A stretch of DNA of 64,000 bases from Saprospiraceae bacterium (GCA_025055285.1 JANWXM010000006.1:1-64000); one strand, 5' to 3'. Positions 53,621-63,660 are shown, counted from the first letter of the stretch. Notes: generated by a model from the letters alone, not told the origin. Program-made: numbers and translations.

Positions 53621-55921
53621 TTATTCTACCATAATTTCATCCAAAAAGAGCCACGTCTTCTCGTTGCTCCCAGGCAAGGGTCCATATCGCTGAGCAACGA
53701 GTTTGACATAGCGCGCACCTATGCCATTTAAGTTAAACGACACATTCTCAATGCGATTGCCCACTAGTTCATTGACGGGTATTTCGCGCTTACCGACGGA
53801 GGCAAAGTTTTCGCCGTCGTTTGACGTGAATACCTCGATGCTGCGAGGTGGATAGATGAGATAACCTGTTCCAACGAGAAAGTTAACGCTTATTTTTTGG
53901 ATAGGCGTGATCGTTTCTAAGTCAATAACGGGATCAAAATCAGCATCCTGTAGTCCTACCCAATGATACCAGGAACGCAGGGCGCCGATAGAGCCATTGG
54001 TCAATGCATATTTCTCTCCTCCTGAATACTGGGAAGGTTGTGTAGACAATGTGTAAGGCTTGTTTAGCGCTTTGTGAACGACATAACGCACGGTTAAAAT
54101 TCGGCCGGGGAATTTGCCATCCACTAAGGCAGCGGCCTTGAGGGTTGTCGTTTTCGACAAGGGAATGGGCGAATACATCCCTGGGCTCGTGGGCTTAGGG
54201 TCAGAGCCGTCTAAGGTATATTTGATCTGGGCTTGCGCATCGGCAGTAGACAGCGAGACGTAGCCGCCATTAAAGGTAGCTTTTACGTCGTAGTAACTGC
54301 GCGCATAATTGACTCCCATGTTTTCTAAAAAGCGAAAATGATTTCGCAGACGCCGCATGAAATCGCCTGGCGCGCGTTTGTTTGCGGGTGTCCACAAAAC
54401 TTCTGAGAGCGCACATGCCCTAGGGAAGGCCATGTATTCCACCTGTTCCGGTGTAGAGATGTACTCTGTCCACACGTTGCCTTGAGCACCGAGGATGAAG
54501 CGGGCTTCCTCTGCTGTGAGCGAAGCAGGCACAGGTTCGTAGTCGTATACGCGCTGCACCGTTAGAAAGCCACCGATTGCAAGAGGCTCCTGCGCAGGAT
54601 CGCTCTGATAGTAGTCAAAATAACAATGAGAAGTAGGACACATAATAGCATATTGCCCTGCCTTTGTTGCTGCAATGCCGCCGTCGTTGCCGCGCCAACT
54701 CATAACCGTTGCGCCAGCAGGCAGGCCTCCTTCTAGAATTTCATCCCAACCGATGATTTTCTTTCCGTAGCGAGCAACGATTTCGCTAATGCGACGAATG
54801 AAGTAACTCTGTAATTGATCTTCATTCTTGAGTTTTTCTGTAGAGATGCGTTTTTGACATTTCGGGCAGGCTTTCCAACGAGTTTTAGGGCATTCATCTC
54901 CACCAATGTGAATGTATTCGCCCGGAAAGAGCGCGCAAACCTCTTTCAGTACATCAGCTAAAAATTCGAAGGTTTTATCGTTACCCGCGCAAAAGACGTC
55001 TTCAAAAACTCCCCATGTTTTAGCTACCTTGTAAGGACCGCCCGTGCACCCCAACTCTGGATAGGCCGCTAAGGCGGCGGAGGCATGCCCAGGCATTTCG
55101 ATTTCTGGGATAATCGTGATGAATCGCTGACGCGCGTATTCGACAACTTCACGGATTTCCTCTTGCGTATAGTAACCGCAGTAGGGTTTGCCGTCGAAGC
55201 GAGGAGGAGCGTCAGTGGCATGGCCCACGAGGGTCTCTTCTCGACATCCTCCTATCTGATGCAGCCGAGGATATTTTTTAATTTCAATGCGCCATCCTTG
55301 GTCGTCGGTCAAGTGCCAATGAAAACGATTGAACTTGTGAGTGGCTAGCAGGTCAATATACCGTTTGATGAACGTTACCGGAAAGAAATGCCGGCTTACG
55401 TCTAGGTGCATGCCTCGATAACTAAAACGCGGGTAATCGGTAATAATGCATGCGGCTGCTGTCCATGCAGAGTCTTTCGTTGGCGTGGAACTTCCCATGC
55501 TCGGTCCGAACATTTGACGGAGCGTTTGAGCCCCATAAAACGCTCCGGCCGCTGTGCGCGCGCGAATAGCCACAAACAGCGGCATGATCTCCAACTGGTA
55601 TCCTTCGGACTGCTCTATACGCTCGTCTGGGATGAAGTAGATGCCGTTCTCTCGTAGGCTTGTCGGCACTGTTTGATAAGGTATTCCCGTCAGCTGAAAA
55701 CCAGTAGAGGCTTGGGCTATGCCCATAAAATATTGAGCCACTGTTGCCCAATCGGCCTTTCCTTGAGGGAAGTGAATGCGTGTAGTAGGCTTTAGTTCGA
55801 ACTTCCCTTCGCGCACATAAGCCTGAACAGGCTGTGGAATAACAGTTACTACAGTACTAACTTGTGCCAGGCTTTTAGAAGTAGAGTAAAGTAGAAAAGT
55901 AAACAAAAACAATCTTCGCAT
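53621..55921 (-). CDS. GH20 beta-N-acetylhexosaminidase, exported
   Basis: 766 residues. Signal peptide (LFLFTFLLYSTSKSLAQ), GH20b domain to about residue 145, catalytic TIM barrel (about 150-510) with RGMHLDVSRHFF, HWHLTDDQGWRIEI and the catalytic Asp-Glu pair in HIGGDECPK. Trp-rich substrate-pocket residues occur in IIGWDEILEGG. A chitobiase C-terminal Ig-like region (VKATFNGGYVSLS, IKYTLDGSDP) and a discoidin/F5-8-like domain (about 620-766; VEVFTSNDGENF-type) follow. It removes terminal GlcNAc or GalNAc from glycans or chitin oligomers. No T9SS domain is seen. A cysteine cluster (CPKCQKR and nearby Cys) within the barrel is unusual-looking. Confidence 0.95.
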   Translation of the reverse strand: MRRLFLFTFLLYSTSKSLAQVSTVVTVIPQPVQAYVREGKFELKPTTRIHFPQGKADWATVAQYFMGIAQASTGFQLTGIPYQTVPTSLRENGIYFIPDERIEQSEGYQLEIMPLFVAIRARTAAGAFYGAQTLRQMFGPSMGSSTPTKDSAWTAAACIITDYPRFSYRGMHLDVSRHFFPVTFIKRYIDLLATHKFNRFHWHLTDDQGWRIEIKKYPRLHQIGGCREETLVGHATDAPPRFDGKPYCGYYTQEEIREVVEYARQRFITIIPEIEMPGHASAALAAYPELGCTGGPYKVAKTWGVFEDVFCAGNDKTFEFLADVLKEVCALFPGEYIHIGGDECPKTRWKACPKCQKRISTEKLKNEDQLQSYFIRRISEIVARYGKKIIGWDEILEGGLPAGATVMSWRGNDGGIAATKAGQYAIMCPTSHCYFDYYQSDPAQEPLAIGGFLTVQRVYDYEPVPASLTAEEARFILGAQGNVWTEYISTPEQVEYMAFPRACALSEVLWTPANKRAPGDFMRRLRNHFRFLENMGVNYARSYYDVKATFNGGYVSLSTADAQAQIKYTLDGSDPKPTSPGMYSPIPLSKTTTLKAAALVDGKFPGRILTVRYVVHKALNKPYTLSTQPSQYSGGEKYALTNGSIGALRSWYHWVGLQDADFDPVIDLETITPIQKISVNFLVGTGYLIYPPRSIEVFTSNDGENFASVGKREIPVNELVGNRIENVSFNLNGIGARYVKLVAQRYGPLPGSNEKTWLFLDEIMVE

Positions 55922-56331
55922 AACCCGAAAATTTTAATCTCCCTTTGAGTATGTTGTTTTCATACCGAATCGTCCGTAAGCAAACGCCCACCTGAGGGCA
56001 GGCGGTATCTAGATTCTAGCCAAATTTCAAGTTTTCCGATGCAGCAGCGATTTTTGGCAATAAATGACAATTTTTTAAATTATTTAAAATTTTATTTTAA
56101 AATTTATTTAGTAAAAATTAATAATTATAAAATTTTGATTTAGGAGTAGGCATTAGGCGTGCGCTTGCTTAAAGAGCGTACAAAGATCGAGCGCTGCAAT
56201 TTTTTCTAACGCATTCGATACTCCTTGCATAGGGCAGGCTTGTGTCCCCTAGTAGTTGGCTCTTTGCGCAAAAATTTGAAAATCAATGGCTAATCTAGTT
56301 GGATTAATCGATAAGGCGCTAAGCCAAAAAA
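55922..56331. other. AT-rich intergenic region
   Basis: 410 bases between two minus-strand genes. 56063-56145 is almost pure A/T with overlapping near-palindromes of TTTAAAATTTTA type. No DnaA box and no ORF with coding character is seen. Probably promoter/upstream region for the GH20 gene or a structural patch. Confidence 0.45.
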
Positions 56332-57282
56332 TCACCTTTTGAGATAGGATGCAAACAAACGGCGCTTTTTGGCTTCAAGCGCCAAGTAAATTTCCCAAAC
56401 GGTGATATACCCATCCCTAGCCGAGCGTTTGTTAAAAATTTGTTGCCGACCGTCTGAGGTTCGGACAACATACCACCCATCAAGACCAGCATTTTTGTAA
56501 TAGCTGGGATTTTCTTTACCAGCGTAGACGACTTGATGGTGAGGCGCGCCGATAAACGCCGGCGCAAAGAGCGCTAAATACAAATCAATCGTGTTGTGCA
56601 GTGGGCGGCGACCTGCTTGCTCGTATTTGTGCAGCAAGTACTGCTCAGTTAAGTCCATGATGAAGTGGACATCGCGTCGTTGACACGCCTGCAATACGTC
56701 CTCGAACGACACGGGCTTGCCTCGGTAACGCAATCCACCCACTCCTTTGCGCGTGAACTGTATCCAACCGGCAGCAATACCATCGGAGCGTATCTCAAAG
56801 GGCTTCAGACCACATTCTAGGTAGGCTGCTTCGTATATCGCCAAAGGAATGGATGCTACCTTCTGTGCCATCTCGCGAGTGCGTTGCGTTATTATGGCGT
56901 GTTCGTATGGATCGGTGTAGCGCCGCAACTCTTCCTCAAAAAGTGCTAGTTGATGTGCTTCGGTCAGGGCAATGTAATCCTCTAGATAAACTGGCGCCAA
57001 GTAACGTTGCTCCATTTCTTGCAGGATGTCAATAAGTGGAGTGCTAAGGGCCCATATGAAAGTACCTAAGAGAGCTACTCCGACGAGCTGACTCCAGTTC
57101 CAGGCGAATGCTAAGCGCCATAAGGTGCGTAACCCTTGCCAAACGGCCCTTATCACCACTCGAAAAATTCGTCCGAGTGTCCATAGCACTGCCACCAACA
57201 ACACACAGGCTATCCAGCGTGCCCATATGTCTTGCGAGAGCAAATACTGCAAAAAATCAAACAGTGCCTTCGCCTCAGTCAT
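56332..57282 (-). CDS. Membrane-anchored lysozyme-like (transglycosylase) protein
   Basis: 316 residues from ATG 57282; a frame to 57321 also exists. Two hydrophobic N-terminal segments (about 20-45 and 63-82) anchor it. The rest (about 130-305) resembles lysozyme-fold transglycosylases: YEAAYLECGLKPFEIRSDG-type opening with a Glu, AGWIQFTRKGVGGL, TIDLYLALFAPAFIG and a late DGYITVWEIYLAL block as in SLT-like proteins. Likely cuts or remodels peptidoglycan. The catalytic Glu assignment (YLECG) is inference. It is divergent from porZ. Confidence 0.65.
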   Translation of the reverse strand: MTEAKALFDFLQYLLSQDIWARWIACVLLVAVLWTLGRIFRVVIRAVWQGLRTLWRLAFAWNWSQLVGVALLGTFIWALSTPLIDILQEMEQRYLAPVYLEDYIALTEAHQLALFEEELRRYTDPYEHAIITQRTREMAQKVASIPLAIYEAAYLECGLKPFEIRSDGIAAGWIQFTRKGVGGLRYRGKPVSFEDVLQACQRRDVHFIMDLTEQYLLHKYEQAGRRPLHNTIDLYLALFAPAFIGAPHHQVVYAGKENPSYYKNAGLDGWYVVRTSDGRQQIFNKRSARDGYITVWEIYLALEAKKRRLFASYLKR

Positions 57283-57411
57283 CGCAAGGGCAAACATCCA
57301 TAGAATCCTCCAGGATGCCAATACGTTCCCTCTAAAAAAGCCTATTAGTAGAGATAGGCAACCCCCTCCTCATGAGGCGCACCAAAGAGCGGAAAAGTCC
57401 GTTATTCCGCT

Positions 57412-59766
57412 ATGCAAGCATTATTTCGAAGCGTTAGTGTTTTCACCGCAATGATGTTGTGGTGCTATCTCCCCATAACGTCAGGGCAAACAAATGTTCG
57501 CTTTCCCGATCTTGCGTTAGGGCAATGGCGTCAACATCTGCCTTGGCAGCGGGCCATTATGGTGGCCCAGAGCGAAAGTAAGGTCTACTTGGCCACAGAG
57601 TTGGCGATAGTAGAGGTAGACAAGACAGACCGCACTCCGCGATTTATCAGTCGGGTGGAAGGTTTGAGCGATGCAGGCATCGAACGCATCGGCTACAATC
57701 GAGCCACCCGCTCGCTGCTTATTGCCTATCGGAATAGCAACTTAGACATTTGGCGTACTGACAACGGCACGGTTCGCAATATACCCGTGATTGCTTTTAA
57801 TTACCAACTCGTCGGAGACAAGCGGATCTATGACATTGCCTTCGATGGCCCATTCGCTTACCTAGCCTGCGGCTTTGGGCTTATCAAGCTCAATTTGGAA
57901 CGAGCAGAGGTGGTCTTCACTGCGTTTACCGATGAGGCAGTTCGCACGGTGGAGATACATCAAAGGTATCTATACATCAGCACATTGGAGGGTTTCTTCC
58001 GCTTGCCCATCGACGATGCTAATCCCGCCGACTTTGGGCGTTGGGAGTTGCTAGGGCCGCTACACGGATTGCCACGAGGCTTTGCCGCCGCAGATATGGT
58101 TTCCTACAAAAACCTGCTCTTCATAGGCTTAGGGCGAGCTTTGTGCCGGTACGATGGCGTGAAATTAGATACTATCGGTTGGCATCCGGAGTATGACGTT
58201 TCTTTTCTTACTGCTGAAGGCCCAGGGTTAGTCATTGGGCGACGCAAGGGTTTCAATGGCAATATCCAGTACATGAACGGTCCCTACGAAGGCCCATACG
58301 AAATCCACTGGGGCTGTGAAGCAACTAATCCACGCTACTGTATCGAAGACGGCATACGTCGCTTTTGGATGGCCGACGATAAAGATGACTTTCGCTACTA
58401 CGATGCCACAGCAGGAAAATGCGATCGTTTTCGCTATAATTCACCGCATCGCGAAGAAGTGTCAGAAATAGAGCTGGCTCAGGGACGTGTATTGGTTGCT
58501 ACACCTGGTAATGAGCAGACGTTAACACCTCTTTACAACCGAGAGGGTCTCTATATTCGCGAGCCCGATGGCCAATGGGTGCGCCTAAACGAGCAGACAA
58601 ATCCCGAACTCGTGCCCTCAGACTGTCATGTTGACCTCTGGCGCGTTGTTGCTCATCCATTCGTGCCAAATAAGTTTTACATCGGTAGTTTCTGGGGTGG
58701 ACTAGTGGAAATAAATGGCCTTGATAAGCCAGCCAAGGTATACACCCAGTATAATTCTATCCTAGAAAACGCTGGCATTTCTGGCCCTAATCGCACGGCT
58801 ATTGGAGGGCTCGCTTTCGACGGCACCGGCAACTTATGGATAAGTAATTACAGTGCACCTCAACGGCCTATCGCAGTGCTGAAAGCCGATGGCTCTATGC
58901 GCAACTTTACCGCTCCTGTGAATAACCTCCTGCAAGTAGCAGTAGATCGGAGCGGTTATAAATGGTTCGTAGTTGGCTTTAATGGTGGTCTACTAGTCTA
59001 CGATAGCGGGGCTAACCTTGATGCTTCGACCGATGATCAATATCGCCACATTACTACGGCCAACAGCGTATTGCCCACCAATACCGTTAACTGTATTGCA
59101 GTGGATTTAGACGGTGACGTATGGGTGGGCACGACTCGGGGAATTGTCAGCTTTGCCTGCGGAAATAATGTCTTTAAAGATGTTTGCCGAGGTACCCGGC
59201 GTATTGTTAACGTAGATGGTTTCAATGGCTATTTGCTCGAAAACGAGTCTGTGCAAACGATCGCAGTAGATGGTGCTAACCGCAAGTGGGTAGGCACCAC
59301 GAACGGTATTTTCGTGTTATCGCCTTCAGGCGATGTTCAACTTGCGCGCTTCACAGCCACCAATAGTCCGCTATTAGATAACCACATTCGCGATATTGCT
59401 ATTGACCATACAACGGGAGAGGTATGGATAGCCACCAACAAGGGCATCATTTCGTATCGCGCAGAAGCTACACAAGGAGGGACCATTCACACCGAAAAAC
59501 CCTTTGCATATCCCAATCCAGTTCAGCCCGATTACGACGGCCCTATTGCTATTTACGGCCTAGCACGCGATGCAAACTTTAAAGTTACCGACATTGCCGG
59601 CAATCTCGTCTATGAAGGCCGTGCTGCTGGAGGTCAGGCTATTTGGAATGGCAGAGACTATCTAGGGCGTCGCGTAGCCAGCGGCGTTTATACGGTTTTT
59701 GCTACAAGCACGCGCCTCCTTGAAGACCCGCAAGGAGTAGTGGTGAAAATTCTTGTGCTGCGATAG
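57412..59766 (+). CDS. porZ: T9SS-associated protein PorZ
   Basis: 784 residues, close to PorZ of Porphyromonas (776). Signal peptide (SVFTAMMLWCYLPITSG), then two beta-propeller domains built of two-component-regulator-propeller repeats (for example GNLWISNYSAPQRPIAVL, GDVWVGTTRGIVSF, RKWVGTTNGIFVLS, GEVWIATNKGIISY), and a C-terminal domain of the sorting-signal type (YPNPVQPDYDGPIAIYG ... GVYTVFATS ... VVKILVLR). In Porphyromonas PorZ sits in the surface attachment complex and hands anionic LPS to the PorU sortase. Here PorU is not adjacent. Its presence means the organism has T9SS. Confidence 0.92.
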   Translation: MQALFRSVSVFTAMMLWCYLPITSGQTNVRFPDLALGQWRQHLPWQRAIMVAQSESKVYLATELAIVEVDKTDRTPRFISRVEGLSDAGIERIGYNRATRSLLIAYRNSNLDIWRTDNGTVRNIPVIAFNYQLVGDKRIYDIAFDGPFAYLACGFGLIKLNLERAEVVFTAFTDEAVRTVEIHQRYLYISTLEGFFRLPIDDANPADFGRWELLGPLHGLPRGFAAADMVSYKNLLFIGLGRALCRYDGVKLDTIGWHPEYDVSFLTAEGPGLVIGRRKGFNGNIQYMNGPYEGPYEIHWGCEATNPRYCIEDGIRRFWMADDKDDFRYYDATAGKCDRFRYNSPHREEVSEIELAQGRVLVATPGNEQTLTPLYNREGLYIREPDGQWVRLNEQTNPELVPSDCHVDLWRVVAHPFVPNKFYIGSFWGGLVEINGLDKPAKVYTQYNSILENAGISGPNRTAIGGLAFDGTGNLWISNYSAPQRPIAVLKADGSMRNFTAPVNNLLQVAVDRSGYKWFVVGFNGGLLVYDSGANLDASTDDQYRHITTANSVLPTNTVNCIAVDLDGDVWVGTTRGIVSFACGNNVFKDVCRGTRRIVNVDGFNGYLLENESVQTIAVDGANRKWVGTTNGIFVLSPSGDVQLARFTATNSPLLDNHIRDIAIDHTTGEVWIATNKGIISYRAEATQGGTIHTEKPFAYPNPVQPDYDGPIAIYGLARDANFKVTDIAGNLVYEGRAAGGQAIWNGRDYLGRRVASGVYTVFATSTRLLEDPQGVVVKILVLR

Positions 59767-60025
59767 TTAAAAGAGCCTTACCTGTCGTTCGAGAGGACAA
59801 GCGACATCGCCTTTCAAATACGGGAGAGAGAGCAGCCCAATAAGACAAGAGCGGCTGCAATGATGGCCTGTGTGCTTCGAGATACTAACAGTGAGAGGTT
59901 TGATTTTATACTCGAAAATTGGAACCCATTCGTAACAATTGCCTACCTCGATGGATATTCTTAGGGTACTTTCGGCGCACTATTTGAAGTACTTGCTCAG
60001 CAATTGTACAGTCAAATTACTTGCT

Positions 60026-62038
60026 ATGAAGATTCAACGGGTACTTTGGGTATTATTTTCTCTTGGAGTAGGTCTCAACGTTAAAGGACAGGACACCTTG
60101 CCAGCACCCGTCGCTCAATTCTCAGTTATTGCTGAAAGAGAAGGACTTCGCTTTAAGCCGACCTATCCGATGCTTGTGCAGATAGCTGGAGCGCCTCCTG
60201 CTTTTTATACTAGTTATTGGGAGTTCGGAGATGGGCACTTTAGCTTCGAGGAGAGTCCTCGACATGCTTATGCCCATAGCGGTGAGTATGAAGTTATCCT
60301 CTGCGGGACGGCTCACTACGATGACAACAAGAAACCACCAAAGCCCGTCAGGAAAAAAGTAACCGCTACGGCCTACGCAAGTGCCCCACCTAGCCCCAAA
60401 GGAGTATTTACTGCTGCTGAGCAGAGCATTGCTTTGCGCACAAACCGCCAGCCTGTAGCAAATCAGGAGCTGTTTTGTATCCTCAGCTATCGCAACCAAG
60501 GTGCCTTGTATACGACGAGTGGAAGGCTGCACTTGTTTTTTAATGAGCGCAAATTCCCTAATCCTCACTTTCAATTTCTAGAAGCGCGCACGCATTACGG
60601 CGAGACACCTGAAGTTGCGTATTCCATGGCTCCTACAGCACCTGTTTTCGACTGGGAAAATTGGAGTATTGCGTCCACCGGTGATGCTGTCTCTTCGCTT
60701 TGGGCCGAATCGACTTCTTCCGCAGAAGAATGGCTCCAAAAAGCCCGTCGCGATTACCGCGACGAACGCATCTGGCGATTTACTGAATTGCGCCCAGGGG
60801 AGACGCGCAACTTATTTGTGACCTTACTAGGCATGCCTACGATGGTGCGCGATACAAGCGCGTTTATCCACCTGTTGGCTGTCTTTGTCCCTTCGGACCC
60901 GGCCATACCAGCAGATTCCTTTCAATTGGAAATAGAAATTGTTAATTCGCACGACCCAAACTCCATCGCTGTGTCTGAGGGTCGTATGAACTTCCGTCGC
61001 GCGAAAAATTCTCCTTTAGAATACCGGGTTCGATTTCAAAATACTGGCGAAGGGCCGGCGAAAAGAATTGAAATTACTGTAAAAACACCCAAAAGCCTAA
61101 ACAAGCGCCGAATCGAGCCACTTGAATGGTATCCGCGTTGTCCCATCTGCACAGAGCCTCCTCAACCAGGAGGATGCCTAGATACGGCTGTTACTGACGC
61201 CGGAGTGGTATTTACTTTTCAAAATATCTATCTGCCTGGAACGCGCCAAAGGGATTGCTCCGACAAGGATTCAACGAAGGGATTTGTACGTTATCGAATT
61301 TACACAGAGCGGCGCTTACCTAAGTTACCCTTCCGAAGTCAAGCCTCGATCGTCTTTGATAAAAACGAGCCTGTTGTGACGAATTACGCCACAACGCGCT
61401 TCAAGGCTGGTCTGTCGCTTGGCATTAAGGCGGGTTATGGCTCATATCTAGACAATGAAGCGACGAGCAGTTATTATTTCCTGGGCGCTAGCCTATCGCC
61501 CTATAGCTCTTGGCGTACGTATCTGCAAGGGGAAGTGCTCACCGGCCTACAACTGCGCACCGTAAAACCAGAGCGTGTTAGGGAGATTTCAGGCGATATC
61601 AATACTCTTAAGGGCGATCTTGATACCTTAATCTCTCAACGTATCCTGCAAAAAGGCCACGAAGAGGCATTTTCCTTAGAATTGCCCTTGCTCTTGCGCC
61701 GAAATTTGAGTGGTTTCTTCGGCGTTGGTTTGGGTGCTAGCCTGACAATTTGGATGACGCGGGAGGAAAACACGATAAGCACCACCACAATCCGGCAACT
61801 GTACAGGAGAAGTCCTCAGGGAGGAGCGATGGTATGGACCCCTCTTGGGCCACCTCAGCTGACACAACAAGAGAAAATGCAGGCACTTGAAGAGATTCGT
61901 TTGTTGCCAACGGTGTTTGGCGATCTTACCCTTGGCAGTGTACGCTCTGGTCCTCATATCGGTCTACGTGGGGGGTGGCGCTATAACGCCGAGCGCTGGC
62001 GGCCGTTCGCCCAATTGGCAGCACACATAACATTTTGA
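60026..62038 (+). CDS. PKD-domain protein fused to a C-terminal outer membrane beta-barrel
   Basis: 670 residues from ATG 60026 with a signal peptide (VLWVLFSLGVGLNVKGQ). A PKD domain lies at about 50-120 (YWEFGDGHFSFEESPRHAYA). A middle region of Ig/DUF11-like type follows (about 140-460), including VNSHDPNSIAVSEG and YRVRFQNTGEGPAKRIEI, with several Cys around RCPICTEPP. From about 475 the pattern changes to amphipathic beta strands (LSLGIKAGYGSYL, YFLGASLSPYSSW, LFVGLG-like turns) ending in HITF, a terminal Phe typical of BAM substrates. So the N-terminal part would be surface- or periplasm-facing. Directly after porZ (260 bases). Confidence 0.7.
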   Translation: MKIQRVLWVLFSLGVGLNVKGQDTLPAPVAQFSVIAEREGLRFKPTYPMLVQIAGAPPAFYTSYWEFGDGHFSFEESPRHAYAHSGEYEVILCGTAHYDDNKKPPKPVRKKVTATAYASAPPSPKGVFTAAEQSIALRTNRQPVANQELFCILSYRNQGALYTTSGRLHLFFNERKFPNPHFQFLEARTHYGETPEVAYSMAPTAPVFDWENWSIASTGDAVSSLWAESTSSAEEWLQKARRDYRDERIWRFTELRPGETRNLFVTLLGMPTMVRDTSAFIHLLAVFVPSDPAIPADSFQLEIEIVNSHDPNSIAVSEGRMNFRRAKNSPLEYRVRFQNTGEGPAKRIEITVKTPKSLNKRRIEPLEWYPRCPICTEPPQPGGCLDTAVTDAGVVFTFQNIYLPGTRQRDCSDKDSTKGFVRYRIYTERRLPKLPFRSQASIVFDKNEPVVTNYATTRFKAGLSLGIKAGYGSYLDNEATSSYYFLGASLSPYSSWRTYLQGEVLTGLQLRTVKPERVREISGDINTLKGDLDTLISQRILQKGHEEAFSLELPLLLRRNLSGFFGVGLGASLTIWMTREENTISTTTIRQLYRRSPQGGAMVWTPLGPPQLTQQEKMQALEEIRLLPTVFGDLTLGSVRSGPHIGLRGGWRYNAERWRPFAQLAAHITF

Positions 62039-62141
62039 TGAAGGTCTTGTTGGCTAATTTCTGCTTGAGGCTATATTTTTACATGCATAAGTCTATTTCT
62101 GGCTAACAAATTAGGGAGGCAGTGCGTTTATAGCTGTACCT

Positions 62142-62630
62142 ATGAGTAAAACCCTGTTATCCTTAGTCTTTATCGCCTCTGCTTTGTACTTAAAGGGTCA
62201 AGATAGCCTTTTGTTCATTCGGGCTGACCAGATAAAAACTTGGCGCACAGACACTTCTGATACAATATATGTGCTTAATTTCTGGGCAAGTTGGTGTGCA
62301 CCCTGCATCGCGGAATTGCCCTACTTTGAGAGGCTACATGCAGAGTACGCAGAGAAACCTGTTCGAGTAATTCTTGTGAGTACGGACTTCCGCCGCGATG
62401 TAGACCGCCGTTTGAAGCCTTTCCTCGCTAAGCAATCGCTCCGGAGTCGCGTCGTTTTTATGGATGAAAAAACACCTAATGATTGGATCGACCTCGTTTC
62501 ACCAGAATGGTCAGGGGCTATTCCTGCAACCCTTGTCATTCGCCCAAAGACAAAATTTGAGCGATTTTTCGAACGTCAAGTGCGATATGAGGACCTCGAG
62601 AAAGCAGTACAAGAGGCCTTGAGTCAATGA
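62142..62630 (+). CDS. Thioredoxin-fold (TlpA/ResA-like) exported protein
   Basis: 162 residues. Signal peptide (SLVFIASALYLKGQ) and a thioredoxin domain with the active site WASWCAPC followed by IAELPYFERLH, the VILVSTDFRRD strand and the cis-Pro IPATLVIRP. A periplasmic thiol:disulfide reductant. It is followed 37 bases later by a second redoxin gene, and the two may be one transcript. Confidence 0.9.
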   Translation: MSKTLLSLVFIASALYLKGQDSLLFIRADQIKTWRTDTSDTIYVLNFWASWCAPCIAELPYFERLHAEYAEKPVRVILVSTDFRRDVDRRLKPFLAKQSLRSRVVFMDEKTPNDWIDLVSPEWSGAIPATLVIRPKTKFERFFERQVRYEDLEKAVQEALSQ

Positions 62631-62667
62631 AAACGCTAGGATGTAACTACTCAAACCTAATATAGTT

Positions 62668-63285
62668 ATGAAGCTAGGATTTTCTCAAGTGTGCTTAATG
62701 CTTTTTCTTTTCTTGGCAGTTTCGCTACAGTCTCAAAGCGGTGGGGGGTATCGCATAGGAGACGTTGCGCGTGATTTTAAGCTCAAAAACGTAGACGGCA
62801 AGATGGTTTCTCTGGCGAGCCTAAAGAAGGCAAAGGGATATGTAGTGATTTTTACGTGTAATCATTGCCCTTTTGCTGTAGCTTATGAGGATCGCATCAT
62901 TGCCCTACATAAAAAGTACGAGAAAAAAGGCTTTCCGGTAGTGGCCATCAATCCGAACGACAAGGACATTCAACCAGCCGACAGCTACGAGAATATGCAA
63001 AAGCGCGCCAAGGAAAAGGGTTTCCCATTTGTTTATTTATACGATGAAACTCAAGAGATTGCTCGTGCTTATGGTGCTACCCGCACACCTCATGTGTTTC
63101 TGCTAGACAAAGAACGGCGTGTACGGTATATAGGAGCAATTGACGACAACCATGAAGATCCCAACGGGGTAAAGGAGCGCTATTTGGAGAACGCTATTGA
63201 AGCGCTTCTAGCAGGAAAGGAAGTGCCGCGCCCAGAGACTAAAGCTATTGGTTGTACCATCAAGTGGCGAACCGCCTCGAAGTGA
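62668..63285 (+). CDS. AhpC/TSA-type redoxin, exported
   Basis: 205 residues. Signal peptide (LMLFLFLAVSLQSQS) then a redoxin domain: GDVARDFKLKNVDGKMVSL, VIFTCNHCPFAVAYEDRI with the CNHC pair, VVAINPNDKDIQP and RTPHVFLLDKE (cis-Pro). The CNHCPF form marks a thioredoxin-like subgroup of the peroxiredoxin superfamily with unclear substrate. Probably part of the envelope redox system with the preceding gene, which could also supply electrons to the lipoprotein MsrB. Confidence 0.9.
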   Translation: MKLGFSQVCLMLFLFLAVSLQSQSGGGYRIGDVARDFKLKNVDGKMVSLASLKKAKGYVVIFTCNHCPFAVAYEDRIIALHKKYEKKGFPVVAINPNDKDIQPADSYENMQKRAKEKGFPFVYLYDETQEIARAYGATRTPHVFLLDKERRVRYIGAIDDNHEDPNGVKERYLENAIEALLAGKEVPRPETKAIGCTIKWRTASK

Positions 63286-63294
63286 GCATATTCT

Positions 63295-63660
63295 CTAGGC
63301 GCCTAGGCGCAGGCCAAGCAAAAGCGCGGCTGTACACAGGAAAAATTGGCCTACGACATAAATTAGCCAAAGGAGCGGGTGACCGCTTTGCCAAAGTCCC
63401 CAGCTCTCAGACGTAAAAGTGGAATACGTGCTAAAACCGCCGCAAAAACCTGTGATGAGCAATAGTCGGCGGTCATCGGATAGCCAGCCGTTTCCCTGCC
63501 AGGCGATAAAAAGGCCAAAGAGCAGGCACGCTGCGACATTAGCCACTAACGTTGCCCAGGGGAAATGTACTTGCCACGGCCGCATGAGGAGCCAGAGAAT
63601 GTAGCGGCAAAGGCTGCCCAAGCCGCCACCCAGGAATACCAGGATAAAAGGCTTAACCAT
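63295..63660 (-). CDS. crcB: Fluoride channel CrcB/Fluc
   Basis: 121 residues, four membrane helices. Fluc landmarks: GGGLGSLCRYILW in helix 1, FPWATLVANVAACLLFGLF with the conserved Asn in helix 2, and GFCGGFSTYSTFTSE in helix 3. It works as an antiparallel dimer exporting fluoride from the cytoplasm. No fluoride riboswitch is evident in the short gap upstream; instead a terminator hairpin lies 22 bases before the start. Confidence 0.93.
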   Translation of the reverse strand: MVKPFILVFLGGGLGSLCRYILWLLMRPWQVHFPWATLVANVAACLLFGLFIAWQGNGWLSDDRRLLLITGFCGGFSTYSTFTSESWGLWQSGHPLLWLIYVVGQFFLCTAALLLGLRLGA

